From positions 5,335,501 through 5,399,500 of the forward strand of contig NZ_CP041253.1 of NCBI RefSeq assembly GCF_006575665.1: 64,000 nucleotides of DNA, in the 5' to 3' direction. Below, piece by piece: positions 38,922 through 46,618 of the stretch (position 1 is the first letter of the stretch; each line of letters starts with the position of its first letter). This DNA is from Echinicola soli. Its GTDB lineage: Bacteria > Bacteroidota > Bacteroidia > Cytophagales > Cyclobacteriaceae. The position numbers and the translations under genes are program-made. The notes under the pieces are model-generated. The model searched no databases. It was given only the letters and a program-made list of their open reading frames with translations, and was not told where the DNA came from.

Positions 38922-39920
38922 TTAACAGGCGCTGCCCTGGATGATGACCTTATTGGATTTAAATTGATAGTTTACATGGGTAGCGAATTTTATGATGTTG
39001 AGTATGTTTTTTAAGTTTTCATCCCGCTGTTTGAGCGTAATCCGGCAATTCAGCACAGCAGGATCCTCCACTTCTATGACTACCCCGTACCACCTGCCCA
39101 ACTCCTTTAGCACTTCAGCTAGGGGTTCATTGTCAAAATAAAGGTATCCCCTGGCCCAATAGGCGATATGCTCTGGGTCCACGGTTTCAATTTTCCAATT
39201 CCCGGTTTCCTTAACAAAATGGGCCACCTTTCCCGGCGCCAAGGTAATGGCCTCCAAATCGCCATCGGCAACGTAAACCTGCACCGTACCGGTCCGTACG
39301 GCCACTTGCTGGATATCATCCTCGGGAAAGGCATGGATATTAAAGGAAGTCCCCAATACCTTTGTGGTTAGCTCACCGGAACGGATCAAAAAGGGCCTGT
39401 CCGCATCAGGGACCACGTCAAAAAAGGCCTCTCCTTCCAACACCACCAACCTGCTGCTGTCCCCAAATTCCTTTGGATAGGTCAGTTTACTGCCGGAATT
39501 TAACCGGACAGTACTACCATCAGAAAGGGTAATGGTGGACTTTTGCCCATAAGCGGTAGTCTTGACCAACATCTCCGGCCTGGCAGGATGTGTAGACTGG
39601 CCCAGCCAATAGGCCATGGCCCCCATGACCAGGAAAACACTGATGGCCGCTGCCCATTTCCGGAAGGTAGGTTGGCTATCGGAAATCGCCACCTCCCCTG
39701 CACCTGCAATGAGCTGCTGCTCCATGCTGGCCCAGGCATCGTCTACGTGCATCCCCTTCCTTTCGGATGGGAGCTCTGCCTGGAGCTGTTCAAGGTAATG
39801 GTGATAAGCCTTGGCAAATTCAACATCCTCTTCCAAACGCTTTTCAAACAGTGCCGTCTCCTGGGCATCGAGTTCTTCCAGCAGGTATTTTTCAATATAG
39901 GTAAGGAGTTCAAAGTCCAT
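38922..39920 (-). CDS. FecR-family anti-sigma factor
   Basis: 332 residues. The cytoplasmic N-terminal part is about 1-88, followed by one membrane span (89-106, WAAAISVFLVMGAMAYWLG). The periplasmic FecR domain has ITLSDGSTVRLNSGSKLTYP, VVLEGEAFFDVV and TKVLGTSFNIHAF, and a DUF4974-type C-terminal domain includes LAEVLKELGRWYGV and VNYQFKSNKVII. It transmits ligand occupancy of the STN-type SusC to the sigma factor encoded 76 bp upstream. Gene order sigma-FecR-SusC-SusD is the standard Bacteroidota arrangement. Confidence 0.95.
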   Translation of the reverse strand: MDFELLTYIEKYLLEELDAQETALFEKRLEEDVEFAKAYHHYLEQLQAELPSERKGMHVDDAWASMEQQLIAGAGEVAISDSQPTFRKWAAAISVFLVMGAMAYWLGQSTHPARPEMLVKTTAYGQKSTITLSDGSTVRLNSGSKLTYPKEFGDSSRLVVLEGEAFFDVVPDADRPFLIRSGELTTKVLGTSFNIHAFPEDDIQQVAVRTGTVQVYVADGDLEAITLAPGKVAHFVKETGNWKIETVDPEHIAYWARGYLYFDNEPLAEVLKELGRWYGVVIEVEDPAVLNCRITLKQRDENLKNILNIIKFATHVNYQFKSNKVIIQGSAC

Positions 39921-39996
39921 ATGTCCAACGGTTCATAAATAGGACACATTTTTAAAGCTTGAGGACTATCCCGAAGGCAAAAAAATAAAAAATAAT

Positions 39997-40533
39997 TTAT
40001 TGTTTGATCTTAAATTTGTCCCGGAGGCTGCTCATGGCCACACTTAGCTGGTTTTTTACCGTACTTTCGGCAATCATGAGCGCAGTGGCAATTTCCTGGT
40101 TACTCAACCCCGCCCTGATCTTTAAGGTCAGGATCAACTTTCTCCGGTCGGGCAGTGATTGGGTAAAGCTTTCCAGCTCGTCCTGGAATTCCTTGAATTC
40201 AATTTGCTCCTGGGGAGAAAGGTCGGTGCTTACCAACACTTCATTGCATTCCTCAAAATGGAGCAATTCCCTGTTTTTGCCCCTAAGTGAATTCAGCGAA
40301 GCATTTTTGACGGATTTGAACATAAATGCTCGCACAGAACGCTCTATGGATATCTTCTCCTGCTGTTTCCAAAACTTGATAAAAAAATCAGAAACCAAGT
40401 CCTCTGCGGCGTCGGAAGAACGGAGATAAAGGAAGGCAAAATCACACAGGGATGCGTAATACTTGTCAAACAGGTATTGCAACCCTGACGGATCGTTGTT
40501 TTTCATTAACGTAATAGCCTTGTTATCGTCCAT
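39997..40533 (-). CDS. ECF RNA polymerase sigma factor (SusCD-associated)
   Basis: About 178 residues from the ATG at 40533. The frame extends to 40599, but a TATCTTTG -7 element at 40552-40559 lies inside that extension, supporting the shorter start. Region 2 contains YLFDKYYASLCDFAFLYLR and DLVSDFFIKFW; region 4 contains LPDRRKLILTLKIRAGLSNQEIA and ESTVKNQLSVAMSSLRD. It would activate the downstream susCD-EEP operon when released by the FecR protein encoded 76 bp after it. Confidence 0.94.
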   Translation of the reverse strand: MDDNKAITLMKNNDPSGLQYLFDKYYASLCDFAFLYLRSSDAAEDLVSDFFIKFWKQQEKISIERSVRAFMFKSVKNASLNSLRGKNRELLHFEECNEVLVSTDLSPQEQIEFKEFQDELESFTQSLPDRRKLILTLKIRAGLSNQEIATALMIAESTVKNQLSVAMSSLRDKFKIKQ

Positions 40534-40551
40534 TTTTTTAATCGCTTTGGA

Positions 40552-40559
40552 CAAAGATA
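40552..40559 (-). promoter_or_regulatory. Promoter -7 element for the ECF sigma gene
   Basis: TATCTTTG on the minus strand matches TAnnTTTG and ends 18 bases before the chosen ATG at 40533. The geometry is nearly the same as at the LacI gene. No good -33 TTTG is visible at the expected distance. Confidence 0.45.
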
Positions 40560-40750
40560 TCGTGGATGCCTTTAGAACCTTGAAATTTTCGGTTAACAAA
40601 TCGTTAAGACATCAATCTAGAAAAAATATTTTAATCCTTCGCACTTTACGCATAATTTTCACTAAGCTTTTCATTATTTTTCTAAACTATCCCTTGGCTT
40701 ATGGCAGCCTGCTCAAAATTTCAGGATATCCCCAGGCAAGAAACAATTAA

Positions 40751-40785
40751 AATGGCGATCATTTCACGGTGAAATGATCGCCATT
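40751..40785 (-). terminator. Strong hairpin terminator of the ABC-transporter operon
   Basis: A perfect 16-bp stem (40751-40766 with 40770-40785, AATGGCGATCATTTCA) and 3-base loop, with a T-rich tail TTTTAATTGTTT on the minus strand. It lies 73 bp after the permease stop and is the strongest terminator in the window. Confidence 0.85.
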
Positions 40786-40858
40786 CTTCAAACAACAAAC
40801 TCGGTGACATATGATAGTTGGTAGAAAAAGTAATCCTCCCCCTTCCCCTTATTGATCA

Positions 40859-41863
40859 TCAACTTCTCACTTCCCTTCTCATAAACAGGTAATAGCCCAA
40901 TGCAAAACACAGCACTGTAGCCGCTACCAAGCCACTGACTTGTGGCCAAACGACCATCAAGCTGTCCTTGAGGGAAAGTGGAGACGGAACGGCACCTGCC
41001 ATCTGCTCCATGGTCACCGGGCCGAGACTTCGGACCGAGGGCATCAGTAAGGTCGTGGTGGCATCGGTAAACAACTGACTCGGTGCCAGCCTGAGCAAGG
41101 ACATGATCATACCATTATAGCGAATGGCATCCGATTGGGACAGTTCCTTGACATCCGGTGCAAAAGCTCCGACAGCGAGTTCGATGACAATCCTATAAAA
41201 AACGGTAAAGAAGAGCCATATTCCAATGGCTGTCAGCGCTGAGGTGGATGGCTGCCGAAAAAGGATGGACAGCAAAATGGCCAATGCCAACCAAAACCCG
41301 ACGTACACCGTGCACAACAGCGCAAACCCAAAAATCCTTAGCACTTCCCCAACTTCTATGAACACACCTGTCAATATCATCCCCCCTCCTATCATCAGTA
41401 GCGTAAGGCTCAACAGCAATACGCCCACCAAAAGCAGTGAACTGGTGAATTTTGAAAGCAGTAAATTATCCCGATAAACAGGCTGGGCCATCACCCTGGT
41501 CAAGGTTCCATTTTGCTGCTCGGAGTTAATGGCATCAAATCCCAACCCAATCCCCAGCAAAGGTCCCAGAAAATTCAGAAACACATGAAAAGGAGGAAGG
41601 GTCCCTTCTGTGGTGGTAAGCAGTTTCAGATAAAGGAACAGCTGATCACTGTCCTTTGCTTTGGAGACCACTTCCCTGAGATTGGCCATGGCCACTGCTG
41701 TGGTCCCCCAATAAGTCAGTACGATCAATACCAAAAGTACGATAAACCGCCAGCTGCGGAGATGGTCTGCTATTTCTTTCCCCACCATAGTCCAAAACGG
41801 GCTTGGCCAGCGCTCCTGGTTCTGGACGTGGGGATTTTCCAATGATGACATGATGGTATTCAT
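40859..41863 (-). CDS. ABC-2-type transporter permease
   Basis: 334 residues with about six hydrophobic spans. The first follows a cytoplasmic segment FWTMVGKEIADHLRSWRFI typical of ABC-2/NosY-like permeases, and INSEQQNGTLTRVMAQPVYRDNLLLSKF is the family's conserved coupling region. The last span is followed by the basic tail MRREVRS. The gene overlaps the ATPase gene by 4 bp (ATGA type), so the two are coupled. The cargo is unknown. Together with the NEW3 protein it resembles Bacteroidota export or membrane-maintenance sets of the NosFY kind. Confidence 0.87.
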   Translation of the reverse strand: MNTIMSSLENPHVQNQERWPSPFWTMVGKEIADHLRSWRFIVLLVLIVLTYWGTTAVAMANLREVVSKAKDSDQLFLYLKLLTTTEGTLPPFHVFLNFLGPLLGIGLGFDAINSEQQNGTLTRVMAQPVYRDNLLLSKFTSSLLLVGVLLLSLTLLMIGGGMILTGVFIEVGEVLRIFGFALLCTVYVGFWLALAILLSILFRQPSTSALTAIGIWLFFTVFYRIVIELAVGAFAPDVKELSQSDAIRYNGMIMSLLRLAPSQLFTDATTTLLMPSVRSLGPVTMEQMAGAVPSPLSLKDSLMVVWPQVSGLVAATVLCFALGYYLFMRREVRS

Positions 41864-42828
41864 GGTAGGTTATACTCAATTTTTTGGTTATCAAAATACG
41901 TTTGGTAAATATCCTCCAGGCCATATTCCCTGTTTTGGACACCGGTGATCCCATAGCCTTTATGCACCAGAAAACGGACGATTTCCGGGGTCACATCCGC
42001 AGAACTTGCTATTTCCAACAAGTCCCCCCGAACGGACACTTCCTCCACATGGGCAAGGCCCAGCATTTCATCTTGGTCTTTCCAAGGTATTTCCAAGCGA
42101 TCTGCCAGCTTTATCTTTACGGTAGGAGCATTTTGGGCAAAGAGCTTTCTGGATAGCGCATGGATACTTCCTTGTCCCAAAAGCTCACCCTTAACAAAAA
42201 TCCCTACGCGGTCGCACACCTGCTGTACCTGATGAAGATGGTGACTGGACAGCAACACGGTAAGGCCACGTTCTTTGCTCAGCGATGAAATCAAGGAGAG
42301 GAACTCTTTTACACCACTGGGATCTATCCCCAATGTAGGCTCGTCAAGCACCACGACCTGGGGCTCCTTGATCAACACCTCTGCTAATCCCAGCCGCTGT
42401 TTCATGCCCCGGGAATAGGCTGCCGTCTTTTTATGGACCGTATCCCCGGTCAGGCCGACGGTCTCCATCGTGGCCAAGGCACGGTTCCTTACCTCCCCAT
42501 GGGGAATGCCGTTAAGCGACCCCATGTACATCAGGTTTTCCAACGCTGTCATATTATCATAAAACCCAACACTGTCGGGCATGTAGCCTACCTGTCTTTT
42601 TACCGCGATTGGATTGGTAGTGGCATCGAAACCACATACTTCGGCCGATCCAGAGGAGGGCTCGGTCAGTCCCATCATCATCAGGATAGTAGTGGTTTTC
42701 CCTGCTCCGTTCGGCCCCAGCAATCCAAAGATTTCGCCTTTGTTGATTTCCAGGTCCAAGCCACCTACTGCCTTAAAGGAGCCGTAGTATTTGGTCAGCC
42801 TGTTCAGTTTAATGATTGGATTATCCAT
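41860..42828 (-). CDS. ABC transporter ATP-binding protein
   Basis: 322 residues. Walker A GPNGAGKTT (38-46), the signature SRGMKQRLGL (139-148) and Walker B VVVLDEPT (158-165) are all intact, followed by the H-loop SSHHLHQ. The roughly 100-residue C-terminal extension is usual for NosF/CcmA-like exporters. It lies 8 bp after the NEW3 gene and overlaps the permease by 4 bp, so it powers the permease encoded directly downstream. The substrate cannot be told from the sequence. Confidence 0.94.
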   Translation of the reverse strand: MDNPIIKLNRLTKYYGSFKAVGGLDLEINKGEIFGLLGPNGAGKTTTILMMMGLTEPSSGSAEVCGFDATTNPIAVKRQVGYMPDSVGFYDNMTALENLMYMGSLNGIPHGEVRNRALATMETVGLTGDTVHKKTAAYSRGMKQRLGLAEVLIKEPQVVVLDEPTLGIDPSGVKEFLSLISSLSKERGLTVLLSSHHLHQVQQVCDRVGIFVKGELLGQGSIHALSRKLFAQNAPTVKIKLADRLEIPWKDQDEMLGLAHVEEVSVRGDLLEIASSADVTPEIVRFLVHKGYGITGVQNREYGLEDIYQTYFDNQKIEYNLP

Positions 42829-42836
42829 AACCGACC

Positions 42837-43691
42837 TTATCTTCTTCCAAATTTACGAATGAGTAAATAGACCAGGCCAACGGCAATCAGAATAACCAAA
42901 ACACCAATCCATCCAGAAAGCAGGGAAGTGGTGACTGTCATGCGGTAAGCTGCCTCACTGTTGGTTTCGGAGGTTTTGGCCGTGAACCTATTCACATAAT
43001 CACCGGGCAAGGTTTTCTCCGGGACGGTAACAGTAGCCACCACATCGGTTGATTTCCCCGGATCTAGCCGTTCAATGGTCGAAGGTGAAAACGTTGCTTC
43101 CCATTTGGGCGGTGTTTTTGAAGACATGGAAATATCACTGAGGGCTAAGGAACCTGTATTGGTTACTTTTAGGTTCACTTGCTTACTGTTGCCTTCGGTC
43201 ACTTCCCCGCTCAGCTTACCAGTAGGCGTAGTGAGCTCCAATTCATAAGCTCCCTCCACCACGGCCTCCAACCCCAGGGACAAGGTATCCTTACCCATCG
43301 CATATATCGGCACATCATATTTGGCCGGTTTGGCACCATAGGCAGGGTGTACTTCAATATTGATGCTCTCTGATTTCCCGGATTCCATCTGAAGGGAAGT
43401 GACCTGCTTGCCACTGACCTTGAATTTTATCCGCCAGCCCTCAGGAGCCTTAGCATCCAAGGCATATCGGATGTCTTCCGGTGAACTGTTTTTTAATGTG
43501 GCCTGATAGCGGAAGGTCTCGCTTACCGGAGCTTTTATATTGATCAACCGGGCGGTAAAAGAAGAACTGTTTCCCGTACCTTGCGCCATCCCTGTAACTG
43601 TCCACAGGGAAAACAATAAGATCAATAAAATAATGAAAAGGTGATTAGTGCCCGCATGGGGCTTTCCATTGTTAAAACTATCTACTGACAT
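42837..43691 (-). CDS. NEW3-domain exported membrane protein
   Basis: 284 residues. A hydrophobic leader lies at about 18-36 with possible cleavage after GMAQ. Two NEW3/Ig-like beta-sandwich repeats follow (YQATLKNSSPEDIRYALDAKAPEGW and VNLKVTNTGSLALSDISM...PPKWEATFSPSTIERLDPGKS). A C-terminal membrane anchor (about 259-277) precedes the basic tail RKFGRR. The protein is mostly extracytoplasmic and tethered at its C-terminus. It opens the operon with the ABC ATPase and permease and may be their extracytoplasmic partner. NEW3 domains also occur beside glycosidases, but no such domain is present here. Confidence 0.82.
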   Translation of the reverse strand: MSVDSFNNGKPHAGTNHLFIILLILLFSLWTVTGMAQGTGNSSSFTARLINIKAPVSETFRYQATLKNSSPEDIRYALDAKAPEGWRIKFKVSGKQVTSLQMESGKSESINIEVHPAYGAKPAKYDVPIYAMGKDTLSLGLEAVVEGAYELELTTPTGKLSGEVTEGNSKQVNLKVTNTGSLALSDISMSSKTPPKWEATFSPSTIERLDPGKSTDVVATVTVPEKTLPGDYVNRFTAKTSETNSEAAYRMTVTTSLLSGWIGVLVILIAVGLVYLLIRKFGRR

Positions 43692-43924
43692 AATTTAAAT
43701 AAGTGAAAGTTATTAATAGATTAATAAAGACGCCTATTCCAATTTATCCCTAGACAACCCTAAGAATTGCAACCCCAATTTTATCAATTGGGAAAATCCA
43801 ATGCAAAAATTTAACCTTTTTTAACAGTGTAACATAACACAATGATTGGCTTGTGGGATCAAACCCAATCAATTCATTCTCCAAACTAAAAAGTAAACAG
43901 GACATTCCGTGTCCCTAAGCCGGG

Positions 43925-43957
43925 GCAGCTTTCACCTTCTATTAAGGTGAAAGCTGC
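43925..43957. terminator. Perfect 14-bp hairpin next to the MITE
   Basis: Arms 43925-43938 and 43944-43957 (GCAGCTTTCACCTT/AAGGTGAAAGCTGC) with a 5-base loop. On the minus strand it lacks a following T-run, but the A8 stretch beside it is where the MITE inserted. Without the insertion it would lie close behind the orphan gene and could be its terminator. Confidence 0.5.
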
Positions 43958-43972
43958 TTCCCAAAAAAAATC

Positions 43973-44371
43973 GGTTCCATATGATTTACTATGGGCAAAC
44001 TGAGCGCTAGCGGGCTATGGAGATCGAAGCATCGCGTGGACGGATGAATTTGGGTGCCCATGCTCCTGATGCAGTCGATAATGATATATATTTTCCTTGC
44101 CCATGGTCAGTACCTACGGCACTGTTAGGATGCTGTATCCAATTTCTGGTACCAAGCTAATGCTCCTAACGGAGCATCCCTGCTGACACTTCTGTTGGCT
44201 AAAATAGTGAGAAGGGGGGCCCTGGCCAATGCCGCTGGGCATTTAAGCCTGGTAAAATCAGGTTGCCTCCAGGGGGGCTTTGTGCCGTAGGAACAAAACT
44301 ATTCCCCTGATCTATCCGCACAAGTGGGACAGTCCCGTGGATAATTTACCCAAAGTATTCCATATAGAACC
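43973..44371. mobile_element. MITE-like element 1 (399 bp, ISL3-type ends), 8-bp target duplication
   Basis: The element begins GGTTCCATATGATTTACT and ends, on the opposite strand, GGTTCTATATGGAATACT; the first 30 bases of the two ends match at 22 positions. It is flanked by a perfect 8-bp duplication AAAAAATC (43965-43972 and 44372-44379). No transposase fragment is visible. Inside are a palindrome (44160-44177) and a 13-base inverted pair (44110-44122 with 44282-44294, 12 of 13 matching). 8-bp duplications and GGxTCT ends are characteristic of the ISL3 family, so it is probably a non-autonomous derivative. Confidence 0.8.
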
Positions 44372-44414
44372 AAAAAATCTAAATCAACACTCCTATGCCG
44401 ATTTTCAGTTGTTT

Positions 44415-45452
44415 TCAATCCTTATCAAACCATTTTTTAAGGAATTCGATCAGCTCTTTAAAGTGTATTTTAAGGAAATCAAACACGTCTTCAACCGCCT
44501 CCTCAAGGGCATTTTCGAGTGGATTGAATTCATCCCCGTTATAATATCGCGCTTTGGATCCTGGTCCATCCGGGGCGCCATGGTGTTCGTCAATTGACTT
44601 TCTCCAACGCTCGGCATGGGTCCTCCACTCGTGTTGGTTGACCAATTCCGGTGCTTCGAACCAGACATTCCAGGACAGGGTATTCCCCGGAGCCAGCATA
44701 TTTCCCGATGCTATATTGAACGCTTTCATGACCAGTTCATTGAATTCATCCACTTTCGGATCATTGGTTTTGGTTATCTCACCAATTTCAACATCCAGAT
44801 GACCTACTGCCCATGCCATTTCACTATGGCGGCTAAAATCCGGACTTTTAAAGGTAGTTGATTCCCCCACTCGCAAGGGAAAAACAGGTTGGTGTGGCTT
44901 TCCCGGGCAATGCGTTTGCACTTTGATCGCATGGGCCTTGTCCAATGGAAACGGGTGATGGCTTTTTTCCAAAATCGCCCACATCAATTGCCCAAAAATC
45001 CCCTGCTTTGGACTAAACCATATCTTTCCTTCCACCGTCATGTCGGCGGCCAACAGTGGCCCTTTCACTGGAGCATCGGGCTTTTCGTCTACCCATCCCC
45101 GCTGTCCTGTAACGGTCACTTCCACATTAAGGCATATTTTATCAAAAATCCATACTCCCTGCTGAGGGCAAATAATCGAATATACCCTGCCCGTATCGGT
45201 ATAGCCCAATCTTGAGATATAGGGAGCAAACATCTGGAAACACCGGGTGGACTCTTCCCCGCCCGGCACGGTTTTCCAACTGAATTCCGGCCATTTTACC
45301 GGCATCTGCCTTTGCAGCAAGTTGATATTGGCAAGATTATCCAACATGGGCAATGCGCTCAAATCGGGATCGGGATAAGCGCATTGCGGGTGTTCTTTTA
45401 GAAAGCCACCCTTCCAGCCTGATACAGGCTTTGAGTTTTTTAATGTATACAT
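44415..45452 (-). CDS. Orphan 345-residue protein of unknown function
   Basis: I do not recognise a family. There is no signal peptide or membrane span, so the protein is cytoplasmic or exported by a leaderless route. The middle (about 100-260) is beta-rich with VEVTVTGQRGWVDEKPDA and MTVEGKIWFSPKQG. Conserved-looking Trp and Cys residues are spread throughout. The last 40 residues form a strongly amphipathic charged helix (ALEEAVEDVFDFLKIHFKEL). Codon use looks like that of its neighbours and the frame is long and uninterrupted, so the gene is likely real. It lies 141 bp downstream of the PorP gene and is followed by MITE element 1. Confidence 0.75.
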   Translation of the reverse strand: MYTLKNSKPVSGWKGGFLKEHPQCAYPDPDLSALPMLDNLANINLLQRQMPVKWPEFSWKTVPGGEESTRCFQMFAPYISRLGYTDTGRVYSIICPQQGVWIFDKICLNVEVTVTGQRGWVDEKPDAPVKGPLLAADMTVEGKIWFSPKQGIFGQLMWAILEKSHHPFPLDKAHAIKVQTHCPGKPHQPVFPLRVGESTTFKSPDFSRHSEMAWAVGHLDVEIGEITKTNDPKVDEFNELVMKAFNIASGNMLAPGNTLSWNVWFEAPELVNQHEWRTHAERWRKSIDEHHGAPDGPGSKARYYNGDEFNPLENALEEAVEDVFDFLKIHFKELIEFLKKWFDKD

Positions 45453-45560
45453 GGCTATATTGTTTAATGGTTAGCAAAAATTTAGCTTAATCGGCAAGGA
45501 TCAATTCAAAAAACCTTTCATATAATCCGAAAACCCCGTCTTATTGAATCGAGTTAAAAC

Positions 45561-45575
45561 CACCTCCATCAGGTG
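45561..45575 (-). terminator. Weak terminator after porP
   Basis: CACCT-CCATC-AGGTG hairpin followed on the minus strand by TTTT. The surrounding sequence closely resembles the terminator at 32731-32757 (shared ACCTGATxGAGGTGGT on the minus strand). It lies 18 bp after the PorP stop. Confidence 0.5.
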
Positions 45576-45593
45576 TGGGCAGAACGCTTTTAG

Positions 45594-46550
45594 TTACCAT
45601 ATCAACACCTCATCTGGCTGTCTTCGCTCATTTTTCCGGAACAGGTTAAAGACCACCATAAATTCCTGGGTAGTGCCTGGTAACAGGTAACTCCCGTTGG
45701 TCGGGAATTCATACACATAGCCCAGTTTAAATTTATCAAAGATCAATCCTGCCTGGAGGTTATTGGCGTAATCGATCCGGTGCCCGCCTCCTATCCAGAA
45801 CCTGTCCATAAACAAGGCCTTGACGTTGAATTCCACATTATCAGGTAAATTTTTCTGGGACCTGAAAAAGAAGTTCGAGCTTATGGCCATGTTGTTGCCC
45901 AGGGCTTCCCGGTACCCTGCCTGCACAATATAATTGATCGGCCTGCCCTCCATAAAATCATCCCCGCTGGAAATCTTCCCGCCATTCACCTGGTGCATGG
46001 CATAGGAAAGGTAATAATTGGCATGGGTCAAAGCCAGTCCCAGGTTAACATCAACAATTTGCATGTCCGAGAAGCCTCCAATATAGTTGCTTAGGACATC
46101 ATCAGCCTGCTCCTCCACGGTCATGGCCGTACCGTCCAATCTTACGTTGGTATAACTTACCCCAGCTCCAAGCCTTAGGTTGTGTTTGGCCGTCAACCTC
46201 ACCCTACTGGCATAGGACACCACAAGACCTGTCTCATCAAACGCTCCATATTGATCAAACAACAGGTTCAGCCCAACGGCATTTTTTCCCATCAGAGCAG
46301 GATCCTCACTTCCCTTCATCTCGGCAAAGTCCAACTCCCCACTAAAAAACATGGTCTTGGGCGCCCCTTCAAATCCACTCCATTGGTTTCTTACAAACCC
46401 ACGAAGGGTACTGCCCTCATACCCTGTCAGACCGGGGTTATAATAACTCTGGAAAAAGTTGAACTGGCTGATGTACTTTCTGGACTGGCCCATAACCACC
46501 GATGAACCTACCAACATTAAAAACAGTATTGAAATGGCTATTTTGTTCAT
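45594..46550 (-). CDS. PorP/SprF-family type IX secretion-associated outer-membrane protein
   Basis: About 318 residues from the ATG at 46550, which starts the signal peptide MNKIAISILFLML...VVMG-Q; the frame runs back to 46622 without leader-like sequence. The hallmark FNFFQSYYNPGLTGYEG and repeated beta-strands (LRGFVRNQWSGFEGAPKT, GLNLLFDQYG, LNLGLALTHANYYLSYAMHQ) match the PorP/SprF family. Members are paired with large C-terminal-domain adhesins and help to attach or export them. It lies 68 bp downstream of the giant adhesin gene, the usual pairing. Confidence 0.92.
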   Translation of the reverse strand: MNKIAISILFLMLVGSSVVMGQSRKYISQFNFFQSYYNPGLTGYEGSTLRGFVRNQWSGFEGAPKTMFFSGELDFAEMKGSEDPALMGKNAVGLNLLFDQYGAFDETGLVVSYASRVRLTAKHNLRLGAGVSYTNVRLDGTAMTVEEQADDVLSNYIGGFSDMQIVDVNLGLALTHANYYLSYAMHQVNGGKISSGDDFMEGRPINYIVQAGYREALGNNMAISSNFFFRSQKNLPDNVEFNVKALFMDRFWIGGGHRIDYANNLQAGLIFDKFKLGYVYEFPTNGSYLLPGTTQEFMVVFNLFRKNERRQPDEVLIW

Positions 46551-46618
46551 TTTGATAAACTGGTTATTGGTTAGTACACTGCTTTGTCCTTGCTGATCGA
46601 TACGTTTGCCGATTCCTT

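Larger units (their letters stand above)
43692..44414. other. 723-bp intergenic region, largely a MITE insertion
   Basis: Between the NEW3 gene and the orphan 345-residue gene. It contains a 14-bp-stem hairpin at 43925-43957 and a 399-bp mobile element at 43973-44371 with its target duplication. The remaining sequence is AT-rich and without a recognisable gene. Confidence 0.7.
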
